Assembly (NCBI GenBank): GCA_026129485.1 | Contig: JAHCHY010000001.1 | Span: forward strand, 248,001 to 312,000 | Direction: 5' to 3' | Source: Cyclobacteriaceae bacterium | GTDB lineage: Bacteria; Bacteroidota; Bacteroidia; Cytophagales; Cyclobacteriaceae | Length of the DNA: 64,000 nt | Shown here: piece after piece, positions 27,946 through 37,062 of the stretch | Position numbering within the stretch: the stretch's first letter is position 1 | Layout: every line of letters starts with the position of its first letter | Position numbers and translations under genes: made by a program | Notes under the pieces: generated by a model | Database searches by the model: none | Seen by the model: the letters and a program-made list of their open reading frames with translations, nothing else | What the model was told of the DNA's origin: nothing

Positions 27946-27947
27946 GT

Positions 27948-28529
27948 ATGATCGGAATAATTCTACTGGCGGCCGGCAACAGCTCACGCCTTGGCCAATC
28001 CAAGCAGCTCGTAAATGTAGGTGGCGTTCCGTTGCTGCGAAAAACTACACTAACTGCCCTGGGTACAAACCTGCCGGTGGTCGTAGTGTTAGGCTCAAAT
28101 GCTACTGCCCATCAGCAAGTCCTTCAGGGTATACCTGCACGCATTGTGCAAAACACAAATTGGAACAAGGGCATGGGCAGCTCGCTTAAAGCAGGTCTTG
28201 CGTATTTGGTCAATCACTATACTGAAATAACAGGCGCATTAATATTAGTGTGCGATCAACCTTACCTAACCACAGGGCACTTGCAGAAGATCATTTCCGA
28301 ATTTACGGAAAGTCAATCCCCCATAGTAGCCTCCACGTATAACAATATTACAGGAGTGCCTGCGCTTTTCAGCAAAGCGCTGTTTCCGGAGTTGTTTAAG
28401 CTGGCGGATGATGAGGGCGCCCGCAAAGTCATCCAACAGCTTGTTCAACAAACTAAAACGGTTGACTTTGAAAACGGTGAAATTGACCTTGATACACCGG
28501 GCGACCTGCTTCACTTACCGGGTAATTAA
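27948..28529 (+). CDS. MobA/MocA-like NTP transferase (molybdenum cofactor cytidylyltransferase family)
   Basis: 193 residues from ATG 27948. An in-frame ATG at 27891 lies within the inserted element and would add an unrelated 19 residues. The nucleotidyltransferase motif is IILLAAGNSSRLGQSKQLV, with ALILVCDQPYLT for metal binding and a C-terminal DLDTPGDLLHL. MocA adds CMP (MobA GMP) to molybdopterin; the XdhC partner upstream fits MocA. Originally probably the second gene of an xdhC-mocA operon, now cut off from its promoter by the insertion unless read-through occurs. Confidence 0.9.
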   Translation: MIGIILLAAGNSSRLGQSKQLVNVGGVPLLRKTTLTALGTNLPVVVVLGSNATAHQQVLQGIPARIVQNTNWNKGMGSSLKAGLAYLVNHYTEITGALILVCDQPYLTTGHLQKIISEFTESQSPIVASTYNNITGVPALFSKALFPELFKLADDEGARKVIQQLVQQTKTVDFENGEIDLDTPGDLLHLPGN

Positions 28530-28590
28530 TTTGCCCGAAGCATCTATTAACCAACTGTTGAAAAATAGTTACAAAAACAAACCGGCCCAT

Positions 28591-28598
28591 TACCTTTG
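28591..28598 (+). promoter_or_regulatory. Possible -7 box for the WG-repeat gene
   Basis: TACCTTTG fits the Bacteroidota TAnnTTTG box six bases before the ATG at 28604, which would make the transcript nearly leaderless. The -33 element is weak (TTA at 28569-28571, 19-base spacer). Confidence 0.35.
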
Positions 28599-28603
28599 CC
28601 AAA

Positions 28604-30700
28604 ATGAAACCCCTCTTTCTCGTTTGCCTGTTTGCTGTGGCTGTAACAAGTCGGGCCGATTCATTCCAGACCTATGAAGAGAACGGAAAGGTTGGAATCA
28701 AAAACCAGGAAGGCAAAATTGTATTGCCCGCATCGTTTGAAGCCCTGGGCTGGTCGGACGGAAGCTTTTCGGTGATCGGCAACGTAACCGGCTACCGCCA
28801 GAACAACCAGTGGGGCATGCTCAACCTGAAAAAAGAATTCATTACCAAACCGGAATATGAAAGCTTAGTGTATGCCGGTGGCGATTATGTGATCGTAAAG
28901 AAAAAAGTTAACCCGGCCCAGCGTAAAACAGGTTGCCTGAACCTGCGTGGCGAAGTTCAGATTCCGTTTGTGTATGATGACATCCGGTTGCAGGGCCTCC
29001 GTGCCATCGTGATCAATCTTCATAACGGACGCTACCACTACGGGTTGACCGACCTGCACAACAAGCTGGTTATACCGGCAACCTATTCGCGCATTGTGCC
29101 CTTAGGCACTTTGCGGTATGCGGTACAAAACGAAACGGGCAAGATGGCGCTCTATTCAGAAGATGGCCGGGCCATTACGCCTTTTAACATTGACAGCATT
29201 TCTGTCTTTCAAAACGACAAAGCTTTCTTTTTTATCCATGGCGATAAGGGATTACTTGACCGGGATGGAAATGTACTGGCAGAGGCCCGCTACCAGGACA
29301 TTAAAGTGGAAGACGAAATCATTTCCGTATTGCCCCATCATCAATGGGTGGCTTTAGACGGGGGCAACAAAATTCAACAACGTTTTCCGGCTGAAGCTGT
29401 ATTCCTCTCTCCTCACGGAAAAATGATCTATCGTTATTCCGGTTATTTCGGGTTAATGGATGAAAGCTGGAACATTATACTTCCTGCACAGTACCAGAAC
29501 CTGGCGCCTCTTCAGGGTGAAATGTATTTCGCCCGCAGGGAAGGTAAAACCGGGATCATCACCAGCGCCAACCAACCGGTTATTCCTTTCCGGTATGATT
29601 CTATTGCAGCCGATTATCCCTACCTGCGCACACTCCTGCGCGGACGGTGGGAGCTTACCGACCTGGAGCGTTCGTTTACATCGTATAAAACTTATTCGCG
29701 CATCGATGCCCCGCAAAACGGGTTGTTCCCGATTAAAAGCAACCAGCACTGGGGTGCGCTCAACACACAGGGTAACGAATCAGTTCATTGCGTATTCGAT
29801 TCGTTGATGGAGATTTCCCAAAACCACATCGTGGTAAAATTCAAAGGGCAGTATGGAATCATCTCACCCAACGAAGAATGGCTTGTGGCGCCACAGGCCT
29901 TCCCGCTTAAGCTGGTAAACGATTCGTGCTATTTGCAAATACAGCCGGGCAATAAGTTTCTGAAAGACTTTAAAGGGTCGGTTATTTACTTTACGGATAA
30001 TCGTGTGGAGTTTGCGCTGCACTACTGGACAGAATACCTGCCGGACGGCACCATTAAGATCTTAGACTATCGCGGCAGAATAACCCAACGCAAGGAGCCT
30101 CCGCAAGTGGATAAAGTGGAAGAGGTTTTTGAAGAGCATGAAGGCTTGCGCGGAATCAGGCGCGATGGCAAATACGGGTTTATTGATGCCCGCGGCCGGC
30201 TGCGTATTGCCAACCGCTACGATGGTATCGGAAACTTTAACGAAGGACTGGCCGCTATTAAATTGATTGGCCGCTGGGGCTTTATCAATGCACAGGATCA
30301 GATCATGATTAACCCGAACTACAACACGGTAGGGCAATTCCGTAACGGCCTGTGCATTGTTACCCGGAATGGAAAAACCGGTGTGATTGACCGCCAGGGA
30401 AAATTTATGCTTACGCTGGAGTATGACTCCATTCAGCAGGAACCGGGAAAATTCCGGTTATTTAAAAACGGGTTAACCGGTTTGGCCGATGCGAACGGAA
30501 GAATTATGATCGATCCCCGCTTTCATCAGCTTGAAGTGTTAGCAAACGGAATGGTTAAAGTAACGCATGCAGAAAAATCGGGTGTAATCTCTGCCGAAGG
30601 AATGAGTGTAATCCCGATTATTTACGATGCCCTGTATTATTACCCGGCTAAAGACCAGTACGTGTCGCTTCAAAAAGCAGCGTGGAAAGCGCTGAAATAG
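28604..30700 (+). CDS. WG-repeat protein, secreted
   Basis: 698 residues. Signal peptide (LFLVCLFAVAVTSRA) followed by about 14 WG (KWG) repeats of ~35-45 residues along the whole length, e.g. KVGIKNQEGKIVLP, QWGMLNLKKEFITKPEY, KYGFIDARGRLRIANRYDGI, RWGFINAQDQIMINPNY, KTGVIDRQGKFMLTLEYDSI. WG repeats make beta-propeller or solenoid-like binding surfaces in Bacteroidota and Firmicutes periplasmic proteins; their ligands are mostly unknown. It stands alone. Repeats in the middle (~370-520) are more degenerate. Confidence 0.9.
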   Translation: MKPLFLVCLFAVAVTSRADSFQTYEENGKVGIKNQEGKIVLPASFEALGWSDGSFSVIGNVTGYRQNNQWGMLNLKKEFITKPEYESLVYAGGDYVIVKKKVNPAQRKTGCLNLRGEVQIPFVYDDIRLQGLRAIVINLHNGRYHYGLTDLHNKLVIPATYSRIVPLGTLRYAVQNETGKMALYSEDGRAITPFNIDSISVFQNDKAFFFIHGDKGLLDRDGNVLAEARYQDIKVEDEIISVLPHHQWVALDGGNKIQQRFPAEAVFLSPHGKMIYRYSGYFGLMDESWNIILPAQYQNLAPLQGEMYFARREGKTGIITSANQPVIPFRYDSIAADYPYLRTLLRGRWELTDLERSFTSYKTYSRIDAPQNGLFPIKSNQHWGALNTQGNESVHCVFDSLMEISQNHIVVKFKGQYGIISPNEEWLVAPQAFPLKLVNDSCYLQIQPGNKFLKDFKGSVIYFTDNRVEFALHYWTEYLPDGTIKILDYRGRITQRKEPPQVDKVEEVFEEHEGLRGIRRDGKYGFIDARGRLRIANRYDGIGNFNEGLAAIKLIGRWGFINAQDQIMINPNYNTVGQFRNGLCIVTRNGKTGVIDRQGKFMLTLEYDSIQQEPGKFRLFKNGLTGLADANGRIMIDPRFHQLEVLANGMVKVTHAEKSGVISAEGMSVIPIIYDALYYYPAKDQYVSLQKAAWKALK

Positions 30701-30859
30701 CTTCGCTCAAATTCCGGCTTACAATTTTTCCGCTCGTTAACCGACCATAAGAACAAACACGGGAACCAAAAGCCCCCGGTTTTAATTTATTATTACGATA
30801 TTTGAATGATCTTGCAGATGCGTGGTTAATCACTATATCAAGATTCTAAAAAGCTAATC

Positions 30860-31075
30860 ATGAGGTTTTTAATTATTCTGGGACTTATCGGCTATGTGCT
30901 TTACAAAGTAGGCGGTCTGTTCTTTCGTGCGGGCGCTGCTTCGCAACAGGGCCGTTACCAGGCTTCGCGAAGATCACCTGGCGGAAATGTGAACGTAGAT
31001 GCGGCTCCTAAAAAATCAACCAACAAAGGCGCCATTAAGGGTGGCGAATACGTGGATTACGAAGAAGTGAAGTGA
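30860..31075 (+). CDS. DUF4834 small membrane protein
   Basis: 71 residues. One TM helix (FLIILGLIGYVLYKVGGLFF), a Gly/Arg/Ser-rich middle and a conserved acidic end GGEYVDYEEVK, the signature of DUF4834, found almost only in Bacteroidota. Function unknown. Lies 29 bases before dapF and may be co-transcribed with it. Confidence 0.85.
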   Translation: MRFLIILGLIGYVLYKVGGLFFRAGAASQQGRYQASRRSPGGNVNVDAAPKKSTNKGAIKGGEYVDYEEVK

Positions 31076-31104
31076 TCGCGCTTCTGCGATGAAATTCTCC
31101 CGTT

Positions 31105-31899
31105 GTGAAAATCCAGTTTACAAAATATCAGGCTACCGGTAATGATTTTGTTTTGATTGACAATCGAAGCACGCAATACTCCTTTACCCAAGAGCAGGTT
31201 ATAAAAATATGCGATCGCAGGTTTGGGGTTGGTGCCGATGGGCTGATGCTGATCGAAGAGCACCCTACCCTCGATTTCAACCTGGTTTATTATAACAGCG
31301 ATGGTTCGCAAAGCTTATGCGGCAATGGCAGTCGCGCAGCAGTAGCTATGGCTGCCACACTTGGGTTGCTGAAAGATAAAACCACCTTTCAGGCGTACGA
31401 TGGCGCACACGAAGCCGAGCTGCTACCCACCGGAATAGTACGGTTGAAGATGAATCCGGTTTCTGAAGTAAAGCAAAACGGCCCCGACTATTTTATGAAT
31501 ACAGGTTCGCCTCATCACTTGCAGTTTGTGCCTGATGCAGAAAAGATAAACGTAGTAGACTCCGGAAGAAAAATCCGCTACAGCGAAGAATACCGACCCG
31601 GGGGCACCAATGTAAACTTCATCCAGTTGTTGGATAACAATACCATTTTTGTACGTACATACGAGCGTGGTGTGGAAGATGAAACCTTTTCATGCGGAAC
31701 AGGTGTAACGGCTGCTGCCCTGGCAGCCTCTTTTCAGGGTTATACATCGCCCGTGCATATAAAAGTAAAAGGTGGCGAGCTGGATGTAGCGTTTAAAACC
31801 GGACAGGCAGGCCTGCCTACCGGACAGGCAGGCACATTTCACGACATTTACCTGGTCGGCCCTGCCAAAATGGTATTTGAGGGCGCTCTGGAACTATAA
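31105..31899 (+). CDS. dapF: Diaminopimelate epimerase
   Basis: 264 residues from GTG 31105; no in-frame ATG fits the conserved N-terminus (KIQFTKYQATGNDFVLID). The two catalytic cysteines are Cys72 (LCGNGSRA) and Cys197 (SCGTGVTA), which interconvert LL- and meso-diaminopimelate for lysine and peptidoglycan. Residues 232-243 (TGQAGLPTGQAG) are an extra segment encoded by a 36-base palindromic repeat between two C-terminal strands (DVAFK and TFHDIYLVGPA); it keeps the frame and lies in a likely surface loop. Confidence 0.95.
   Translation: MKIQFTKYQATGNDFVLIDNRSTQYSFTQEQVIKICDRRFGVGADGLMLIEEHPTLDFNLVYYNSDGSQSLCGNGSRAAVAMAATLGLLKDKTTFQAYDGAHEAELLPTGIVRLKMNPVSEVKQNGPDYFMNTGSPHHLQFVPDAEKINVVDSGRKIRYSEEYRPGGTNVNFIQLLDNNTIFVRTYERGVEDETFSCGTGVTAAALAASFQGYTSPVHIKVKGGELDVAFKTGQAGLPTGQAGTFHDIYLVGPAKMVFEGALEL
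31798..31833. repeat. Palindromic repeat inserted in frame inside dapF
   Basis: ACCGGACAGGCAGGC occurs twice (31798-31812 and 31819-31833), 21 bases apart, joined by CTGCCT, giving the palindromic core GGCAGGCCTGCC. The unit encodes TGQAGLP-TGQAG. The sequence is of a type repeated in intergenic regions of Bacteroidota genomes, here caught in a coding region. Confidence 0.8.
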
Positions 31900-32009
31900 T
31901 TGCACCCCGAAATCCATTAAATTTACGGCCCGTTTGGCTGGTTGTTTTGCGTTTGTGCTGAAGTTATTCACCTGAACTCTAAAACCTGCCCAATGACAAA
32001 CTACTACAC

Positions 32010-35000
32010 ATGTTAAAGCTGCTTGCAAAAATTTTTGGCGACAAATCCCAGAAGGACATTAAACGCATGATGCCCCTGGTAGAGGAAACCAGACAAGAAG
32101 GAGAACACCTGATTTCAATATCAAACGATGAGCTGCGCGCTAAAACCCTCGAAGTTCAGCATACGATCAACGAAAGGTTAAAGCCCATTGACGACCAGAT
32201 CGCTGTATTGCATGCACGGGTGGCCGATCATCCCGAAATGGATCTGAACGAAAAAGACACTGTATTTAAGGAAATAGACAAGCTTGAGGTTGACCGGAAT
32301 AAAGACCTGGAAAAGGTATTGATGGAGGTGCTGCCCAGGGCATTCGCCATCGTACGGGAAACAGCCCGAAGGTTCAAAGAAAACGAATACCTCGAAGTTA
32401 CCGCCACTGATTTTGACAGAGCGCTGGCCGCCAAACATGCTAATGTTAAAATCGTAGCCGATAAAGCGCACTGGCATCGTCAATGGCTGGCAGCAGGCAA
32501 CCTGATTACGTGGGACATGGTGCATTACGATGTCCAGGTAATTGGCGGTATTGCCCTGCACGAAGGCAAAATTTCAGAAATGGCAACCGGTGAAGGTAAA
32601 ACGCTGGTGGCTACTTTCCCCGCTTTTTTGAACGCCCTTGCAAAACGAGGCGTACACATCGTTACCGTTAACGATTACCTCGCCAAACGCGATAGCGAAT
32701 GGATGGGGCCTTTGTTCCAGTTCCACGGCTTATCGATAGATTGTATTGACAAGCATGAGCCCAACTCTACCGAACGCAGGAACGCATACCGGGCAGATAT
32801 TACATACGGAACCAACAACGAATTTGGTTTTGACTACCTGCGCGATAACATGGCGCGCGAACCGGAAGAATTGGTACAGCGTGGCCACCATTACGCTATG
32901 GTGGATGAGGTGGACAGCGTGCTGATTGATGAAGCCCGTACGCCATTGATTATTTCCGGCCCTGTACCGCGTGGCGATGAGCACGAATTTTATCAGTTGA
33001 AGCCGCGCATTGCCAAGCTGGTTGAAGCGCAGAAAAAATTAGTTAACCAATACCTGAACGATGCCAAGAAATTACTGGCCGATGGCCAGGAAAAAGATGG
33101 CGGCACTGCACTGTTCCGCGCACATCGCGCCATGCCCAAGTACAAGCCGCTGATCAAGGTGCTCAGCGAGGTGGGTATGAAAAATGTGCTGCAGAAAACG
33201 GAGAACTACTACTTAGCCGACAATAAAAAATTAATGCCGGAAGCAGATGAGCCGCTGTACTTCGTAATCGAAGAAAAAGACAACAGCGTAAACCTTACCG
33301 ATAAAGGAACCGATCTGATTACGGGCGAAGGCGAAGACCCCAAATTTTTCATCCTTCCGGAGATTGGCGTGGAGCTTAACAAAATCGAGAAAGATTCCTC
33401 ACTTGCGTCAGACGAAAGACTAAAGCAAAAAGAAGACCTGATCCGGGAGTATTCTACCAAATCGCAACGTATACACAGCGTGAACCAGCTACTCAAAGCC
33501 TATACGCTGTTCGAGAAAGATACGGAATACATTATTGTAGACGGGAAAGTAAAAATCGTGGATGAGCAAACCGGCCGAGTATTAGATGGCCGCAGGTATT
33601 CCGATGGCTTGCACCAGGCTATTGAAGCCAAAGAAAACGTAAAGGTGGAAGATGCCACGCAGACTTATGCCACCATTACTTTGCAGAACTACTTCCGCAT
33701 GTATCACAAGCTTGCCGGCATGACGGGTACTGCCGTAACCGAAGCAGGCGAGTTCTGGGATATTTACAAGTTAGACGTGGTAACGATTCCAACCAACAGG
33801 CAGATGACGCGCATCGACAAAGACGACCTGGTGTATAAAACCATGCGCGAAAAATTCAATGCGGTAGTAGAAGAAATTGTAAGGCTTACGCAGGAAGGAA
33901 GGCCCGTGCTGGTGGGTACCACTTCCGTGGAAATTTCCGAGCTGGTAAGCCGCATGTTGCAGATCCGTAAAATCAAGCACCAGGTGCTGAACGCCAAGCA
34001 ACATCAGCGCGAAGCCGAGATTGTGGCCGAAGCCGGTAAGCCGGGCACCGTAACCATCGCCACCAACATGGCCGGTCGTGGTACCGATATTAAGCTTACA
34101 CCTGAATCGAAAGCTGCCGGTGGCCTGGCCATTATCGGTACCGAGCGCCACGAATCCAGAAGGGTTGACAGGCAGTTGCGTGGTCGTTCCGGCCGCCAGG
34201 GGGATCCGGGGTCTTCCCAGTTCTACGTTTCGCTGGAAGATAACCTGATGCGTTTGTTTATGCCCGAGCGCATTGCCCGTATTATGGACCGGCTTGGCCT
34301 GAAAGAAGGTGAAGTAATTTCACACTCCATGGTTACAAGCTCCATTGAACGCGCCCAGAAGAAGGTGGAAGAAAATAACTTCGGCATTCGTAAGCGTTTG
34401 CTGGAGTACGACAACGTAATGAACTCGCAGCGCGAGGTAATCTACAAGCGCAGAAGAAACGCCCTGCATGGCGAGCGTCTGCAGTTTGATATTCTTACCA
34501 TGTTATACGATACCTGCGATGATATGGTAGCCAGCGGCAAGGCGGGCGAAGATGTTGAAAATTTCAAGCTCAACATTCTGAGCGTGCTCGGCTTTGACTT
34601 TGAAATTTCCGCTGACGAGTTTACCAAGCTGGATCAGGCAGCCATAACCGACAAGCTTTACGACCGGGCGCTGCAGCATTACGAGCATAAAAACAAAGCA
34701 GTAGCCGCTAAGTCCTATCCTATCGTGCAGGATGTTTATAAAACACGCGGTGCCACCTTCAAAGACATCCTCGTTCCGTTTACCGATGGCCTCAAGCAGA
34801 TTGGCGTTTCGGCTGACCTTAAGAAGTGTGTAGAAACGCAGAATGGCGAGCTGATCCGGTCAATGGAAAAGATGATCACACTGGCCATCATCGATCAGAA
34901 CTGGAAAGAGCATTTGCGCGATATGGACGACCTGAAGCAATCCGTACAAAACGCAGTGTACGAACAGAAAGACCCGTTGCTTATTTACAAGTTTGAAGGC

Positions 35001-35363
35001 TTCGAAGCATTTAAACGGTTTATTGCCAAAGTGAATGAAGAAACCATTTCTTTCCTGATGAAGGCCGATATACCGGTGCGCGAAGCCGACCAGGTGCAGG
35101 AAGCCCGCCAGATGCGCAAACAACGCCTGAGCGAGAAAAAAGAAGAGTCGCGTTCGTTATTGCAGGGCGGAGGCTCTCAGCCCGCAGCCGCGCCACGTCA
35201 GCAAACAGAAGAAAAGGTTATGCCTGTTAAATCTGAAAAGGTTGCCGGCCGGAATGATAAAGTAACAGTACAATACCAGGATGGGTCTGTGGTAAAAGAC
35301 GTGAAGTACAAAAAAGTAGAAGACGATGTTAAAGCCGGGAAATGTATTGTGATTGAAGGGTAA
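32010..35363 (+). CDS. secA: Protein translocase ATPase SecA
   Basis: 1117 residues, the long Bacteroidota type (E. coli SecA has 901). DEAD motor with Walker A MATGEGKTL (~residues 191-199), Walker B region MVDEVDSVLIDEARTP, PPXD, NBD2 with MAGRGTDIKL and RQLRGRSGRQGDPGSSQFY, then helical wing/scaffold (GMKNVLQK..., RMEKMITLAIIDQNWKEHLRDMD). The extra length comes from insertions, one near residues 340-400. The C-terminus (EDDVKAGKCIVIEG) has no CxCx8CH zinc finger, as usual in this phylum. Drives Sec-dependent export of the many signal-peptide proteins predicted here. Confidence 0.98.
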   Translation: MLKLLAKIFGDKSQKDIKRMMPLVEETRQEGEHLISISNDELRAKTLEVQHTINERLKPIDDQIAVLHARVADHPEMDLNEKDTVFKEIDKLEVDRNKDLEKVLMEVLPRAFAIVRETARRFKENEYLEVTATDFDRALAAKHANVKIVADKAHWHRQWLAAGNLITWDMVHYDVQVIGGIALHEGKISEMATGEGKTLVATFPAFLNALAKRGVHIVTVNDYLAKRDSEWMGPLFQFHGLSIDCIDKHEPNSTERRNAYRADITYGTNNEFGFDYLRDNMAREPEELVQRGHHYAMVDEVDSVLIDEARTPLIISGPVPRGDEHEFYQLKPRIAKLVEAQKKLVNQYLNDAKKLLADGQEKDGGTALFRAHRAMPKYKPLIKVLSEVGMKNVLQKTENYYLADNKKLMPEADEPLYFVIEEKDNSVNLTDKGTDLITGEGEDPKFFILPEIGVELNKIEKDSSLASDERLKQKEDLIREYSTKSQRIHSVNQLLKAYTLFEKDTEYIIVDGKVKIVDEQTGRVLDGRRYSDGLHQAIEAKENVKVEDATQTYATITLQNYFRMYHKLAGMTGTAVTEAGEFWDIYKLDVVTIPTNRQMTRIDKDDLVYKTMREKFNAVVEEIVRLTQEGRPVLVGTTSVEISELVSRMLQIRKIKHQVLNAKQHQREAEIVAEAGKPGTVTIATNMAGRGTDIKLTPESKAAGGLAIIGTERHESRRVDRQLRGRSGRQGDPGSSQFYVSLEDNLMRLFMPERIARIMDRLGLKEGEVISHSMVTSSIERAQKKVEENNFGIRKRLLEYDNVMNSQREVIYKRRRNALHGERLQFDILTMLYDTCDDMVASGKAGEDVENFKLNILSVLGFDFEISADEFTKLDQAAITDKLYDRALQHYEHKNKAVAAKSYPIVQDVYKTRGATFKDILVPFTDGLKQIGVSADLKKCVETQNGELIRSMEKMITLAIIDQNWKEHLRDMDDLKQSVQNAVYEQKDPLLIYKFEGFEAFKRFIAKVNEETISFLMKADIPVREADQVQEARQMRKQRLSEKKEESRSLLQGGGSQPAAAPRQQTEEKVMPVKSEKVAGRNDKVTVQYQDGSVVKDVKYKKVEDDVKAGKCIVIEG

Positions 35364-35449
35364 CGTGCTTTACCGACAATACCGTACATTTACCTTATTA
35401 ATCAAATATAAAAAGCAGGTGCAAGCGCTTGCTTTTGTATCTTCAAAGC

Positions 35450-35950
35450 ATGGATAAGATGTTGAGAAACATTTTTTTGATCTCCTGTTACCTGCTGGCG
35501 GGTTGTGCTGCGCAAAAAACAGCTACCGACAAACCCTACTACGAGGATCTTTCGGCCCATCGCCCAAAAGTGGCTCCGGTTGATACACCTGTAAAAGATA
35601 CATCCACACAAACCCGGGTTGTGCCACCGATAAAGCCCACCCATCATGTAAATCAGAAAGTTGATGCTGTATTGGATAGCATCGACCGGTTTAACCAGAT
35701 ACGTAAATTTGTGGATGGTTATACCATTCAGATCTATTCAGGTCAAAACCGCGAAGTTGCTATGGAGGCTAAAAAGAAAATGACCACCGAGCTTCCGGCA
35801 TATACGGCCAACCTGGAGTATCAGCAACCTAAGTTCCGGGTAACGGTAGGACGTTACTTTACAAAAATAGAAGCGCACCAGGATCTGGTTAAGCTTCGCA
35901 AAAGCTTTTCAGCCGCCATTCTCGTTCCGGAAAAAATCCAGGTGCGCTAA
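35450..35950 (+). CDS. SPOR-domain lipoprotein
   Basis: 166 residues from ATG 35450 (a second ATG lies at 35459). Lipobox LLAGC after ~15 residues, a Pro/Thr-rich linker, then a SPOR domain (~95-166: DGYTIQIYSGQNREVAMEAKKKM ... FRVTVGRYFTKIEAHQDLVKL). SPOR domains bind glycan strands lacking stem peptides at the division site. Lies between secA and galT on the same strand, probably its own unit. Confidence 0.9.
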   Translation: MDKMLRNIFLISCYLLAGCAAQKTATDKPYYEDLSAHRPKVAPVDTPVKDTSTQTRVVPPIKPTHHVNQKVDAVLDSIDRFNQIRKFVDGYTIQIYSGQNREVAMEAKKKMTTELPAYTANLEYQQPKFRVTVGRYFTKIEAHQDLVKLRKSFSAAILVPEKIQVR

Positions 35951-35995
35951 GGTTCGCCTGTTATAACTTCATTTCAGTTTAAAAATCCAAAGTGC

Positions 35996-36012
35996 GCATG
36001 TATCTTACATGC
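35996..36012 (+). terminator. Hairpin before galT (terminator or operator)
   Basis: GCATGTA-TCT-TACATGC is a perfect 7-base stem followed by TTTTAAAA. It lies 46 bases after the SPOR gene stop and 13 bases before galT, so it can terminate the first or act as an operator or RNA switch for the second. Confidence 0.45.
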
Positions 36013-36024
36013 TTTTAAAAACCT

Positions 36025-37062
36025 ATGCGCACAAAAGGTAAATGGGAAAAGCGCTGGCATTCTTTACGGGAAGAATGGGTGGTTTATTCGGCCCATCGTA
36101 ACAGCCGGCCGTGGCAAGGCGCTGCCCGCGCAGCTCAAAAGGAAGAAGCTCCCGAATATGATGCTTCCTGTTACCTCTGCCCGGGCAACAAACGTATTCA
36201 TGGCAACAGCAACCCCCACTATAAAGATGTTTTCATTTTTGAAAACGACCATCCTGTGGTGGGCATGGATGCCCCGGAAGTATTTTCAACCGATCCGCTT
36301 TACCGGAAAGAAAGCGCACAGGGAGTGGCCAAAGTAGTTTGCTATGACCCACGCCATAACATTACGCTTTCGCAGATGAAATTGCCGGAGGTGGTTAAGG
36401 TGTTCTCCGCTTTTCAGCAGGAGATGATCGCATTTCAAAAAAATCCCGCCATTCATTCCGTACTTATTTTTGAAAACAAAGGCGAAGTGGTGGGCGTGAG
36501 CAATCCGCACCCGCACTGCCAGGTTTATGCCGTTGATTTTCCGCTTAAGCTTGTCAGCCAGCAAATACGGGTGGCCGAAGAATACAAGCATGCAAGTGGA
36601 AGGAATATTTTTGAAGCTATCGTGGCTCGTGAGCGGAAAGATTGTGTACGCATCATTGCCGAAAATGATTTTGCCATCGCCTTCATTCCCTACTTCGCAC
36701 GCTATGCGTATGAAGTTATGATCTTTCCGAAAGGCAATCACCAAACGCTCATCACGCTAAGTCCTCAGGAGCTAACCGGGTTTACACAGGTATTTCATCA
36801 AACCGTGCGCAAGCTTGATATGAATTTTCAAATGGATTTTCCTTACGTGATGTCGATGATGCAGGCGCCCGTAAATGGCGGATCGTACCCGGAATTCAGA
36901 ATGCATGGCTGGCTGCAGCCGCCTTATCGTCAGCCCGGTTTAATCAAATACTTAGCCGGGCCGGAGATTGGTGCCGGTAACTTTATGGCCGATACCATGC
37001 CGGAAGACAAGGCGGCCGAACTTCAGAAAATAAATGTAGCTGATTATTCATGGGAGCGTTAG
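36025..37062 (+). CDS. galT: UDP-glucose--hexose-1-phosphate uridylyltransferase
   Basis: 345 residues. The zinc ligands Cys49, Cys52 and His111 and the nucleophile motif NPHPH (His162 and His164) match E. coli GalT Cys52, Cys55, His115, His164 and His166 in order and spacing. Transfers UMP between UDP-glucose and galactose-1-phosphate (Leloir pathway). Its last 13 bases overlap the next gene, which encodes a sugar-1-kinase of the GHMP family, so kinase and transferase are made together; the kinase's sugar is uncertain, which also leaves open what sugar-1-phosphate this transferase uses. Confidence 0.95.
   Translation: MRTKGKWEKRWHSLREEWVVYSAHRNSRPWQGAARAAQKEEAPEYDASCYLCPGNKRIHGNSNPHYKDVFIFENDHPVVGMDAPEVFSTDPLYRKESAQGVAKVVCYDPRHNITLSQMKLPEVVKVFSAFQQEMIAFQKNPAIHSVLIFENKGEVVGVSNPHPHCQVYAVDFPLKLVSQQIRVAEEYKHASGRNIFEAIVARERKDCVRIIAENDFAIAFIPYFARYAYEVMIFPKGNHQTLITLSPQELTGFTQVFHQTVRKLDMNFQMDFPYVMSMMQAPVNGGSYPEFRMHGWLQPPYRQPGLIKYLAGPEIGAGNFMADTMPEDKAAELQKINVADYSWER

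Noticed and set aside
27891..27947. ATG 27891 as start of the mocA-like gene
   Set aside because: The 19 added residues come from the inserted structured element and match no family; ATG 27948 starts the conserved IILLAAG strand.
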